Assembly (NCBI GenBank): GCA_964446745.1
Contig: CAYURR010000005.1
Coordinates: forward strand, 1 to 36,785
Length of the DNA: 36,785 bases
Source of the DNA: CAYURR01 sp964446745
GTDB lineage: Bacteria > Bacillota > Clostridia > Lachnospirales > WQUN01
Reading direction: 5' to 3'
Shown: piece after piece, positions 26,302-33,918 of the stretch
Layout of the letters: each line of letters starts with the position of its first letter
How positions within the stretch are numbered: the first letter of the stretch is position 1
The notes under the pieces: generated by a model
Database searches by the model: none
What the model was told of the DNA's origin: nothing
The model's input: the letters and a program-made list of their open reading frames with translations, nothing else
Position numbers and translations under genes: made by a program

Positions 26302-26450
26302 AAAGGGGCTGTCATAAAGCTTAAACACATACCACGGATCTACACGGATTACCACTGATCTGCACGGATATTTGCAAAGGTTTTATCCGTGTAAATCTGT
26401 TTTAATCCGTGTGAATCCGTGGTAAATGTTTTGCTTTGTACAGCCTCTTT
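26302..26450. repeat. Palindromic CACGGAT repeat, copy 2, with terminal inverted repeats (MITE-like)
   Basis: The palindromic core runs from 26330 (TACCACGGATCTACACGG) to 26424 (GAATCCGTGGTA). Beyond it, AAAGGGGCTGT (26302-26312) and ACAGCCTCTTT (26440-26450) form 11-bp terminal inverted repeats with one mismatch. A non-coding palindrome with transposon-like ends is a MITE-type structure, mobilised in trans if at all. It sits between the amidohydrolase stop codon, which directly abuts the right end, and the Gfo/Idh start. No clear target duplication could be assigned. Confidence 0.8.
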
Positions 26451-27479
26451 TTATTTTATCCCCTCGGCCAATGCCTTCAGCTCGGCCTTATCGTCCTCGG
26501 AAGCGAAAGCCATCAGGGTATCGATTTCTTTATGTACACGCGCGGTATCAAGCGGCCTCGGGAGCAAAATATCGGTCCCCGTCCCGGCGAGGCGTTCGAA
26601 GTTTTTATAAAATATCTGCTCGAGTGATGCGTTATCGAGGTTTATACCCTTTACGTCGTTGTGGAACTCAGTAAAGCTGTCCGCGGTTGTCAGGAAGCGT
26701 TTTTCCATCCTGAGGATGCCGTCGCGCTCGTCGATGTCCGTGGGCTTTTGGCTGTCAAAGGAATCGGTGCCGAACACGATGCGGTCTGCGTAGCGCGTAA
26801 AGAATGCACGCCATGCCTCGGCGTCCTTTGAAAAGTTGAAATACATCTCGGTGCCCGAGGTGATATCGAAGTGCACGTTCGGGTAGGTTTCAAAGAAATA
26901 CTCCGCACGCTTGATATTGTCAGACATGAAGAAGAAATGCGCGAAGATCAACTTCAAGTTCGGATGCTTCTTTGCGACGTCCTCGGCCTCGGTGATGAGC
27001 GTCTCAAACGGCACAAAGGTCTCGTCGCAGAAATAGCCACGCTTAAGCGCCCATTTCGGGATGCGGTCGATGTCCCAGAACTCGCTGGGGTCTGCTACAT
27101 GTATCAATAGAGGCAGTCCCGACGCAGCTACAAACTCATAAAACGCATCATATTCGGAGGCGTTTAGAGTCTTTTGCAGTTCCTTACGGACGGTCGGCTT
27201 GCCCTCGAGCATCTTGAAGCCGTCAAAGCCCATATCTACAACAGCCTGCGCCTGTGTTACATAGTCTCGTCCGCTTTCGTAGTCCAAGCCACCAAACGCA
27301 AATATCCGCGTCGGGGACTGGCGCTTCATATATGCACACTGGATGTTTTGTGTGATGCTGTGCGCCGGTATCGACAGTACGTTGATCGCGTCAAAGCCGA
27401 ACGCATCCGCGGTTTCGAGCAGCACATGCCCGGTGTTGACCGCGTCAAATACATGCGTATGCGCGTCGATGATCTTCAT
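26451..27479 (-). CDS. Amidohydrolase family 2-type metal-dependent hydrolase
   Basis: A 342-residue TIM-barrel protein. The metal-binding start is MKIIDAHTHVFD (His7 and His9). Further ligands are in LLIHVADPSEFWD and LIFAHFFF, and the catalytic aspartate is in IVFGTDSFD. The family (PF04909 type) includes lactonases and decarboxylases; lactone hydrolysis would fit nearby sugar dehydrogenases and a dehydratase, but this is inference. GGGAGG lies seven bases before the ATG. The stop codon touches the end of repeat copy 2. An extended -10 promoter lies upstream. Confidence 0.8.
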   Translation of the reverse strand: MKIIDAHTHVFDAVNTGHVLLETADAFGFDAINVLSIPAHSITQNIQCAYMKRQSPTRIFAFGGLDYESGRDYVTQAQAVVDMGFDGFKMLEGKPTVRKELQKTLNASEYDAFYEFVAASGLPLLIHVADPSEFWDIDRIPKWALKRGYFCDETFVPFETLITEAEDVAKKHPNLKLIFAHFFFMSDNIKRAEYFFETYPNVHFDITSGTEMYFNFSKDAEAWRAFFTRYADRIVFGTDSFDSQKPTDIDERDGILRMEKRFLTTADSFTEFHNDVKGINLDNASLEQIFYKNFERLAGTGTDILLPRPLDTARVHKEIDTLMAFASEDDKAELKALAEGIK

Positions 27480-27505
27480 GGAAAGGCCTCCCTTTTTCTG
27501 TTATT

Positions 27506-27542
27506 CGTTCTGTTATTTCTTGTAAGATTATACCACAGAACG
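27506..27542 (-). promoter_or_regulatory. Promoter and candidate operator of the amidohydrolase gene
   Basis: On the minus strand an extended -10, TGGTATAAT (TATAAT at 27527-27532), has no good -35. A perfect 7-bp inverted repeat, CGTTCTG (27506-27512) and CAGAACG (27536-27542), brackets it with 23 bases between. The arrangement suits a repressor or activator site; no regulator gene is next to it. Confidence 0.45.
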
Positions 27543-27690
27543 ATTCGCTTTTGTGTTCACTTTTAACGCGGCGCGTGATAAGATAATCGTAACGACAAAC
27601 GATCGAACGGGGGAGGCGGCAGTCGACAGAAGAGGGTGCTCGTGAAGATCATAAGGGAATAATCATTACGTCATAGCTAAGGGGGATTTT

Positions 27691-28188
27691 ATGTTTAGCG
27701 AGATGAGAAATATCGTTAACTACTATGTAGAATTGAGCAGCGAAAAGACCCAAGCCGTTGTTAACAATACCTTGACTTATTATGTGAGATCCGCGGTGTT
27801 ATACAAATGCGTGTTTATATCTTCAAGTGTGATCTTGTTGGCTATAAACTGCAGCATCCCGTTTATAAATCAACTGAGCCCGCCGAATGTCAGCCTATGG
27901 ATAACACTACTCTCTAGTGCGGCTGCGTTTATCGGGGGTGTTTTGACGATGATCAGCATGCGTGAGCAGTGGTTCAGATACAGGACCTCGGCGGAAACCC
28001 TAAAGAGCGAATGCAATATGTTTAACTCTATGGCCGGCAAATATGCAATACAGGACAAAGTGCAACGCGAGGGATTGTTTATTAAAAGTTTTGAGACCAT
28101 AAACGGCAAGGAAGTTAAGCAATGGGAGCACGATCTCAATAAACACGATGACAAAAAGGACGATGATGAGGATAAAGACGACAAATGA
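27691..28188 (+). CDS. SLATT/DUF4231 two-helix membrane protein
   Basis: A 165-residue protein. A short N-terminal helix is followed by two membrane segments (YKCVFISSSVILLAINCSI and WITLLSSAAAFIGGVLTMI) and then REQWFRYRTSAETLKSECN, the conserved W..YR..aE.L..E motif of DUF4231/SLATT domains. The tail is highly charged (HDDKKDDDEDKDDK). SLATT domains are predicted pore-forming effectors in nucleotide-signalled prokaryotic conflict systems. AAGGGGG lies before the ATG. The last 41 bases overlap the ThpR-like gene in another frame, so the two are translationally linked. The RT-nitrilase gene is 2.6 kb away. Confidence 0.75.
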   Translation: MFSEMRNIVNYYVELSSEKTQAVVNNTLTYYVRSAVLYKCVFISSSVILLAINCSIPFINQLSPPNVSLWITLLSSAAAFIGGVLTMISMREQWFRYRTSAETLKSECNMFNSMAGKYAIQDKVQREGLFIKSFETINGKEVKQWEHDLNKHDDKKDDDEDKDDK

Positions 28189-28708
28189 ACCGCAGTTAAG
28201 GTTGTTTACGGCGATAAACTTCACGGATGATGTAAAGCGCAGGCTAGTAGGTGTACAACAGCAGCTAAAAGCGATCACAACAGGCGGGCGCTTTAGCGAC
28301 GAGGCGAATCTGCACCTGACCCTCGTGTTCCTAGGTGAAACCCCGCTATCTCGTGTAGATAATGTCAAGCGCGCAATGGAAACGGTGAATACCGACACGT
28401 TTTCCATCACGCTCGAGGGTATGGGTAGGTTCAAGCGAGACGGCGGGGACATCATATGGATCGGAGTAAAGCCCAGCCCAATCCTATCAAACCTACACAA
28501 GCAATTCAGTACAGCGTTAGCCGCCGAGGGCTTTACGGTAGAAAAACGCGAGTACAAACCGCACCTAACACTTGCGAGGGAGGCTGTGCTACGCGGTGAC
28601 TTAAACGAAATCAAAGCACCCGCCATCGAAGTCTCTGTAGATCGTATCAGCCTTATGAAGTCCGAACACATCCGCGGCAAGCTTGTATATACGGAAATTT
28701 TCCACTAA
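28148..28708 (+). CDS. thpR: 2H phosphoesterase, RNA 2',3'-cyclic phosphodiesterase (ThpR/LigT family)
   Basis: A protein of up to 186 residues with both signature motifs of the 2H superfamily: HLTLVFLG and HLTLAREA, about 80 residues apart. The conserved LRLFTAINF opening strand and RISLMKSEH segment also match ThpR. The start is uncertain: ATGs at 28148, 28163 and 28166 are all inside the SLATT gene, and AAGG fits the last best. ThpR enzymes open 2',3'-cyclic phosphates on RNA. Related 2H enzymes also cut cyclic or 2'-5'-linked oligonucleotides, which makes the overlap with a SLATT gene notable. The next gene begins 22 bases later. Confidence 0.85.
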   Translation: MTKRTMMRIKTTNEPQLRLFTAINFTDDVKRRLVGVQQQLKAITTGGRFSDEANLHLTLVFLGETPLSRVDNVKRAMETVNTDTFSITLEGMGRFKRDGGDIIWIGVKPSPILSNLHKQFSTALAAEGFTVEKREYKPHLTLAREAVLRGDLNEIKAPAIEVSVDRISLMKSEHIRGKLVYTEIFH

Positions 28709-28730
28709 TGCGAATCCAAGGGGGGCATAA

Positions 28731-29975
28731 ATGTCTACCGAACAAATTCAAATTAACGATATCGTAAACATCGCAAGACACGATCTAACACAGAACCTTC
28801 TGCCGTTTTGGATCAAGTATGCGCCGGACACTAAAAACGGCGGCTTCTACGGTGAACTGAAGCATGACGGTAGCCCTAACGAGGACGCTGACAAATTCAT
28901 CGTACTGAATGCGCGGCTGCTCTGGGTGTTTTCTGCTGCGGCTATGCAAGACGATGTTACGCAAACCCCCGAGCTATCAGCACAATGTATAGCGTTAGCT
29001 GACAGGGCATACGACTACATCATGACGCATTTCCGCGATACAGAGCATGGCGGGGTCTTTTCTATGTTGCACGCAAACGGTGTGCCAAAGGACACAAACA
29101 AGCTGGTCTACGGTATTTCGTTTGTAATATATGCTATGAGCGAGTATTACCGCTTCAAGCGTGATCAAAACGCGCTGGACTTTGCGGATCAATGCATCAG
29201 ATTACTCGAGGCGCATGCAAAGGATCCCGTACATGGCGGTTTCAAGGAACTACTGACGCAAGACTGGCAATTACCGGACAGCCAACGCAGCGATGTGAAC
29301 CCGGTTGCGGGGTGCACAAAGACGATGAATACACATCTTCATCTGCTTGAGGCATATACAAACAGGCTGCGAGCGCGGCGTGATGAGGTTGTCGCGCAAT
29401 CACTTCAATCACAGCTTCAATGGATGCTCGACCACATCATCGATCCGAATACCGCGCATTTTAAGATGTTTCTCACTGACGACTGGACAACACTGAGTGA
29501 TGACATATCCCCCGGGCATGATATCGAGGGTAGTTGGCTTATGGTCGAGGCTGCAGATGTTTTAGGCGACTCGGCACTTTGGGAGCGTGTGAAACATATG
29601 TGCTGCCGCATGACCGCGTCCTGTATCGAATATTTTGATGCGGACGGCTCTATGTATCAGCATGTATACGGAGACGGGCGTATCGACATGCAGCGCAGCT
29701 GGTGGGTGCAAAACGAAGCCGTGGTCGGCTACATAAACGCATGGGAGATAACCGGCGACGGGCGGTATTTGAAAATCGCTCGTCGCTGTCTCGAATATAT
29801 ACAGAAGCACATGATCGACAGTGTTCATGGTGGATGGTTTGCGGCAGCAGACGAGGAGGGCAAGGCAGTAACAACAGGCCTAAAGGCTTCGGCGTGGATA
29901 TGCCCGTATCATAATGCGCGTATGGATATGGAGATCATAACCAGAATGGCTAAAAGAATGGAGAGAATGACATGA
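28731..29975 (+). CDS. AGE-family epimerase, probably cellobiose 2-epimerase
   Basis: A 414-residue (alpha/alpha)6-barrel protein. Motifs typical of cellobiose 2-epimerases are CTKTMNTHLHLLEAY, SPGHDIEGSWL, RSWWVQNEAVVGY and WICPYHNARMD; the histidines in them are the family's catalytic bases. Such enzymes turn the reducing glucose of cello- or lacto-oligosaccharides into mannose. Other AGE members act on N-acetylglucosamine or free mannose and cannot be excluded. AAGGGGGG precedes the ATG. Its stop overlaps the enolase-superfamily gene by four bases (ATGA), so it heads a tightly coupled operon. Confidence 0.78.
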   Translation: MSTEQIQINDIVNIARHDLTQNLLPFWIKYAPDTKNGGFYGELKHDGSPNEDADKFIVLNARLLWVFSAAAMQDDVTQTPELSAQCIALADRAYDYIMTHFRDTEHGGVFSMLHANGVPKDTNKLVYGISFVIYAMSEYYRFKRDQNALDFADQCIRLLEAHAKDPVHGGFKELLTQDWQLPDSQRSDVNPVAGCTKTMNTHLHLLEAYTNRLRARRDEVVAQSLQSQLQWMLDHIIDPNTAHFKMFLTDDWTTLSDDISPGHDIEGSWLMVEAADVLGDSALWERVKHMCCRMTASCIEYFDADGSMYQHVYGDGRIDMQRSWWVQNEAVVGYINAWEITGDGRYLKIARRCLEYIQKHMIDSVHGGWFAAADEEGKAVTTGLKASAWICPYHNARMDMEIITRMAKRMERMT

Positions 29976-31309
29976 TTAATCAGGCATCAATGCCATCGGA
30001 ACTCAGGATCACGGATATGCGCTTTGTGGATGTGGTAAACCTGCCCATGCACTGCATATTGATGAAGCTGTACACAAACCAGGGCATCATTGGTTACGGC
30101 GAGGTACGCGACGCAGCCTCAAAGCGTTACGCGCTGCAGCTCAAGCGTGTAATCATGGGCGAAAATCCGTGCAATGTAGATAAACTGTTTCGTCGTATCA
30201 AGCAGTTCGGTTGGCAGTCGCGTCAGGGCGGCGGCGTGAGCGCGGTAGAGGTGGCGTTGTGGGACATACTGGGAAAGGTGACGGGGCAGCCTGTATATAG
30301 GCTGCTCGGCGGACAATTCCGCGATCGCATCAGGATGTATTGCGACACGGATATCGAGGGTAAGCATGACGGTATAGCTATGGGTAACGCGTTAAAGAAG
30401 CGTATGGAGCTAGGTTATACATTTTTAAAGATGGACTTGGGTATCGGTATATTACAGCATGTGGACGGCACGCTGTCCGCACCGCTCGGATACTTTGACG
30501 AATTCGACCGCTTATATAAGGCCCTCGATGCATGCACAGATCCAATTGAAAAACGCTATATCAAGAACCGCATTTACGACATGAATAATGTGGCGCATCC
30601 GTTTACGGGCATACATATTACAGAGAAGGGGCTCGACGTACTCGAAAACTACCTTGCGGACGTGCGTTCGGTGATCGGCTACGAGGTACCGCTCGCGATA
30701 GATCACTTCGGACACATCGGGCTCGAGGACGCTATCAAGCTCTGCCGTCGCATAGAGAAATATAATCTCGCGTGGGCCGAGGATTTAATACCATGGCAGT
30801 ACACGGATCAATATGAAAGGCTTTCGCAGAGTACGACTGTTCCGATCTGCACCGGAGAAGACATTTATTTGAAGGAATATTTTGAGCCATTGCTGTCAAA
30901 GCGGGCGGTTTCAATGATTCACCCGGACGTGCTGACGACGGGCGGCATATTAGAGACGAAGAAGATCAGTGACATTGCGCTCGATCATGGCGTCGCTATG
31001 AGTCTGCACATGGCCGAGAGCCCGGTAGGTTGCCTCGCGGCGGTGCATACGGCAGCCGCGTGCGAGAACTTTACCGCACTTGAGTTCCATTCCGTGGACG
31101 TGCCCGAGTGGAATGATATCTACGACGATAGCCTTCCAAAGCCGCTTGTACAGAACGGCTACATCACGGTGCCCGATTCGCCGGGCTTAGGTATCGAGAG
31201 CTTGAATGACGATGTGCTGCAGCATTTCCTGCATCCGGAGGTAAAGGGTGTATGGGAAGAAACGACCGATTGGGATTTCGACACTTCTGCAGACAGGCTC
31301 TGGAGCTAA
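29972..31309 (+). CDS. Enolase-superfamily (mandelate racemase/muconate lactonizing type) enzyme, likely sugar-acid dehydratase
   Basis: A 445-residue protein with the capping domain (ILMKLYTNQGIIGYGEVRDA) and a (beta/alpha)7 barrel. Mg ligands are Asp244 (AIDHFG), Glu270 (WAEDLIP) and Glu296 (TGEDIYL). On the second strand there is Lys153-Met-Asp155 (FLKMDLG) where racemases carry KxK. A barrel-end histidine, His346 (SLHMAESP), could be the general acid. D/E/E ligands with a His base point to a sugar-acid dehydratase rather than a racemase. Substrate unknown. It is coupled to the epimerase upstream and followed after one base by an SDR gene. Confidence 0.82.
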   Translation: MINQASMPSELRITDMRFVDVVNLPMHCILMKLYTNQGIIGYGEVRDAASKRYALQLKRVIMGENPCNVDKLFRRIKQFGWQSRQGGGVSAVEVALWDILGKVTGQPVYRLLGGQFRDRIRMYCDTDIEGKHDGIAMGNALKKRMELGYTFLKMDLGIGILQHVDGTLSAPLGYFDEFDRLYKALDACTDPIEKRYIKNRIYDMNNVAHPFTGIHITEKGLDVLENYLADVRSVIGYEVPLAIDHFGHIGLEDAIKLCRRIEKYNLAWAEDLIPWQYTDQYERLSQSTTVPICTGEDIYLKEYFEPLLSKRAVSMIHPDVLTTGGILETKKISDIALDHGVAMSLHMAESPVGCLAAVHTAAACENFTALEFHSVDVPEWNDIYDDSLPKPLVQNGYITVPDSPGLGIESLNDDVLQHFLHPEVKGVWEETTDWDFDTSADRLWS

Positions 31310-31310
31310 T

Positions 31311-31994
31311 ATGCGCAGGGTTTTGATTACAAACGCGTCGCATCCGGCGATACCGGATATTATTGAGACACTCGCGGCTGACGGTTGGGAAACAATCCTA
31401 TGGGAGCCTGACGAAGATATATCCGTGCTCAAGGAACGTGTCAGCAGAGGAGGGGCGTTGGATGGGATATTGATATCGGACAGATATGTGTATCGATCAT
31501 CGATTGAGGACCAGGACAACGACCGTTTCAAAGATGCGTTTATGAGTAACGCAAAGCGCTCTTTTTTAGTCGCAAAGCATATCTCACCGCTCATAAATGA
31601 GGGCGGTGCGGTGCTTTATCTGTCCTCGGTATTTGCGGATAAACCCACGGGCTGTTCTACTGCGTACTCTACCGCACAGGCCGCTGTATGCATGATGTTT
31701 AAGGAGCTCGCGTTGTTTTATGGGCATATCTGCGTGCGCTTCAATACCATAAAGCTCGGCCCGTTCCCTGAAGAGGACAAGGATTTCGATAGCCTGATTT
31801 CACCGTTTAACTATGACGCGGTCAGCAAGATACCGCTCGGGCGGCGCATAAACCCAAAGGATGTATCTGCAACGGTTGCGTTTTTACTCAGTGCCGCGGC
31901 CGGGTATATCAACGGGGCGGAGTTGGTGGTCGACGGCGGACAGCGGATGTATTATGCGGACAGGGAATGGAAGGAAAGGGGAGCGTTGCTGTGA
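31311..31994 (+). CDS. SDR-family protein lacking catalytic lysine and glycine motif
   Basis: The start at 31311 (MRRVLITNASHPAIPD) has GGAG five bases upstream; a longer form would run into the enolase-type gene. The 227-residue protein has the SDR fold, ending in AAGYINGAELVVDGGQRMYY. The cofactor motif TGxxxGxG is replaced by TNASHPAI, and the YxxxK pair by Tyr119-STA-Gln123. The serine (LYLSSVF) and tyrosine remain. Loss of lysine and glycines should abolish ordinary oxidoreductase activity. It overlaps the canonical SDR downstream by four bases, so a pseudoenzyme partner of that SDR is plausible. Confidence 0.8.
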   Translation: MRRVLITNASHPAIPDIIETLAADGWETILWEPDEDISVLKERVSRGGALDGILISDRYVYRSSIEDQDNDRFKDAFMSNAKRSFLVAKHISPLINEGGAVLYLSSVFADKPTGCSTAYSTAQAAVCMMFKELALFYGHICVRFNTIKLGPFPEEDKDFDSLISPFNYDAVSKIPLGRRINPKDVSATVAFLLSAAAGYINGAELVVDGGQRMYYADREWKERGALL

Positions 31995-32752
31995 GCTTAA
32001 GCAATGCCGTAGCAATAGTCACGGGCGGCGGAAAGGGTATCGGTGCTGGCATCAGCAAGGCCTTGGCCGCTGCGGGCGCAAAGGTGCTGATCATTGGCAA
32101 GGACAACATGGAAATGGCCGTGCAGACCGCGAGTGAAATACGCGAATGCGGCGGTGTGGCCGAGACGATGCGCTTTGACTTGCAAAACGACGATACAAAC
32201 TTGATCTGCGAGTATGCACTCGAGTGTTTTGGCGGGGAGAGTATCGACATTTTGGTCAATAACGCCGCGTATCAACCCAATCTGGACATCGACGAATATG
32301 ACGAGGTGCTGTTTGATAAGGTGTTGGATATCAACCTGTTTGCGTATACGTGTTGTATAAAGTCTGTTATACCGTATATGAAGAAAAGCGTTGCAGGCGG
32401 TTCGATCATCAATGTATCATCGATACATGCCTTTAGGCCGGGCGGCTTTGACGTGGTCTATAGCATGACAAAGGCAGCGATACACATGCTCACGATGGAG
32501 GCGGCCCTCGAACTCGCGCCCTATGGCATCAAGGTCAATACATTGATGCCGGGCAGCACGCGTATAGAATTTAAAAGCGGCGAGGTATATCCGTTCAAAA
32601 TACGCTCCATAAAGCGCGATAGGGCATATAAAATTTATGCGTGTGTCGGTGACCCAAAGGACACAGGGGATATGGTCGTATACCTGTGCACACAGGGCAG
32701 ACATGTCAATGGCACGTCGGTTGTGATTGATGGGGGATATACGCTATATTAA
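31991..32752 (+). CDS. SDR-family NAD(P)-dependent oxidoreductase
   Basis: A GTG start at 31991 is favoured because AGGGGAG lies seven bases before it and it overlaps the previous stop codon (GTGA); an ATG at 31967 lies upstream of that site. The 253-residue protein has the full cofactor motif TGGGKGIGAG, the NNAAY strand, the serine in INVSSIH and YSMTKAA (Tyr and Lys). The C terminus, HVNGTSVVIDGGYTLY, is typical of classical SDRs. It probably oxidises or reduces a sugar or sugar acid in this operon. Its stop codon abuts repeat copy 3. Confidence 0.9.
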   Translation: MSLSNAVAIVTGGGKGIGAGISKALAAAGAKVLIIGKDNMEMAVQTASEIRECGGVAETMRFDLQNDDTNLICEYALECFGGESIDILVNNAAYQPNLDIDEYDEVLFDKVLDINLFAYTCCIKSVIPYMKKSVAGGSIINVSSIHAFRPGGFDVVYSMTKAAIHMLTMEAALELAPYGIKVNTLMPGSTRIEFKSGEVYPFKIRSIKRDRAYKIYACVGDPKDTGDMVVYLCTQGRHVNGTSVVIDGGYTLY

Positions 32753-32846
32753 AACCTTATCACGGATAAGAACAGATTTTCACAGATAAAACCACTTATT
32801 ATTGGGTTTATCCGTGAAAATCTGTATAAATCCGTGGTAAGGTTTT
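32751..32846. repeat. Palindromic CACGGAT repeat, copy 3
   Basis: AAAACCTTATCACGGAT (32751-32767) pairs with ATCCGTGGTAAGGTTTT (32830-32846), with further CAGAT/ATCTG and CGGAT/ATCCG pairing inside, between two convergent genes. The right flank (TTTTATGCAATAGCCTTT, to 32867) resembles the right end of copy 2, whereas the left terminal repeat is absent. The first bases overlap the SDR stop codon. It probably also works as a terminator for both genes. Confidence 0.8.
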
Positions 32847-32865
32847 GTTTTATGCAATAGCCTTT

Positions 32866-33747
32866 TTATAATACAGATATTATAGCCTGTATGGACTCGC
32901 TCGGTATGCCCAATTTCTGAGAGATGTCTGATACACTGCGGCCTTTCTTATATTCGACTATGGCTTGAAACGCGAGTTGAACGCCTTGCTCCTTGCCGGT
33001 CTCGATGCCCTTCTCAATGCCCTTCTCAATGCCCTTCTCAATGCCCTTCTCTAAACCCTTCTCTTCTGCTACTTCAAGCAGCTTTATCTTTACCATATCA
33101 GAAAACTCCTTCCACATTGCGCTTAACTGTTCTTTACTTATATATTTATTTGATAAGACCATCATCAGAGCACCGAGCTTTTCTCGTGACACCTCGGATT
33201 TCTCATACTCTGTAGCTAGCAGCAAACCGTCTCTCAGGATTTCTGCTTTATTACGGGTGTTACTTCTATATAGCGGTAAAAATACCAAGTCTAGCTCGTT
33301 TATCTCATCACCGAGACGTATATGCTCGCGCAGTTGCTCTGTCAATAAATCAGCGTCGCGCTGTGCCAGATTGACAATTATTGGTGTAAAGCTCAATGTT
33401 TCGAAGCGTATATGCGTGACGTTAGGTTCTTTCGCTGTAACGACTATCGTTTTGAACTCCTTCCTAAAGCGTCGCATTAAGTCGATGTTGTAGCCGCAGA
33501 AACGCAATAAGTCATCTGTGCTCAAATCCTGCTCTGACTCGAGATGGATCCCGTAGCGTTTGTCGGTATCGAAGACCAGATCGGAAAACTCAGACTCGAC
33601 CAATATTTCCTTCTTTTCTGTAGAGAGTATGTTTGTAATCCTTGCGTCGCTGTCAACACCAAAGAAGCCGAGTGACTTATCCTTAAATAACGTAACCGCA
33701 TCTTTAAACACGGCATCGTAATTCTGCCAAACGTCCGCATCTTGCAT
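32866..33747 (-). CDS. Rpn/PD-(D/E)XK nuclease family protein
   Basis: A 293-residue protein. The PD-(D/E)XK core is near residues 40-75: FSDLVFDTDKRYGIHLESEQ, where the aspartate and the E-x-E-Q ending match the family's altered catalytic motif. A helical domain follows, then a (EKGI)n low-complexity stretch and a C-terminal segment with a helix-turn-helix look (GRSVSDISQKLGIPSESI). This layout is that of Rpn-type recombination-promoting nucleases, often mislabelled transposases. GAGGGG lies nine bases before the ATG. It stands alone, facing repeat copy 3. Its role in the host is not known. Confidence 0.8.
   Translation of the reverse strand: MQDADVWQNYDAVFKDAVTLFKDKSLGFFGVDSDARITNILSTEKKEILVESEFSDLVFDTDKRYGIHLESEQDLSTDDLLRFCGYNIDLMRRFRKEFKTIVVTAKEPNVTHIRFETLSFTPIIVNLAQRDADLLTEQLREHIRLGDEINELDLVFLPLYRSNTRNKAEILRDGLLLATEYEKSEVSREKLGALMMVLSNKYISKEQLSAMWKEFSDMVKIKLLEVAEEKGLEKGIEKGIEKGIEKGIETGKEQGVQLAFQAIVEYKKGRSVSDISQKLGIPSESIQAIISVL
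33001..33060 (-). repeat. In-frame 12-bp tandem repeat in the Rpn-like gene
   Basis: CTCAATGCCCTT occurs three times exactly (33013-33048), preceded by one single-base variant (33001-33012) and followed by a diverged copy (33049-33060). It encodes Lys-Gly-Ile-Glu units. Because the unit is a multiple of three, slippage would change linker length without breaking the frame. Confidence 0.9.
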
Positions 33748-33834
33748 ATATTAACACCCCTCATGAGAATGATACCATACAGTTTTTCCCGCATGCAAGC
33801 CTAAACGTCGTGTTGTCATCGTGGATATAGATAA

Positions 33835-33863
33835 TTGTTATATTTTGTTGTGTATGATAAGAT
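33835..33863 (+). promoter_or_regulatory. Possible promoter of the methyltransferase-permease operon
   Basis: TTGTTA (33835-33840) and TAAGAT (33858-33863) are spaced by 17 bp, each matching consensus at four of six positions. The AAAGGTGAGG ribosome binding site follows about 45 bases later. Confidence 0.35.
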
Positions 33864-33918
33864 TATAGCAGAATTTAAGAATAGTTCCAATGGAGAGCTA
33901 TTATAGAAAGGTGAGGCT

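Noticed and set aside
28000..28680. 226-codon minus-strand open frame opposite the SLATT and thpR genes
   Set aside because: It is antisense to two genes with clear family motifs, has no recognisable domain, and its composition is that of a shadow frame.
32866..33747. Transposase of an insertion sequence
   Set aside because: No terminal inverted repeats surround the gene, and the sequence fits the Rpn/PD-(D/E)XK family, which is often mis-annotated as transposase.
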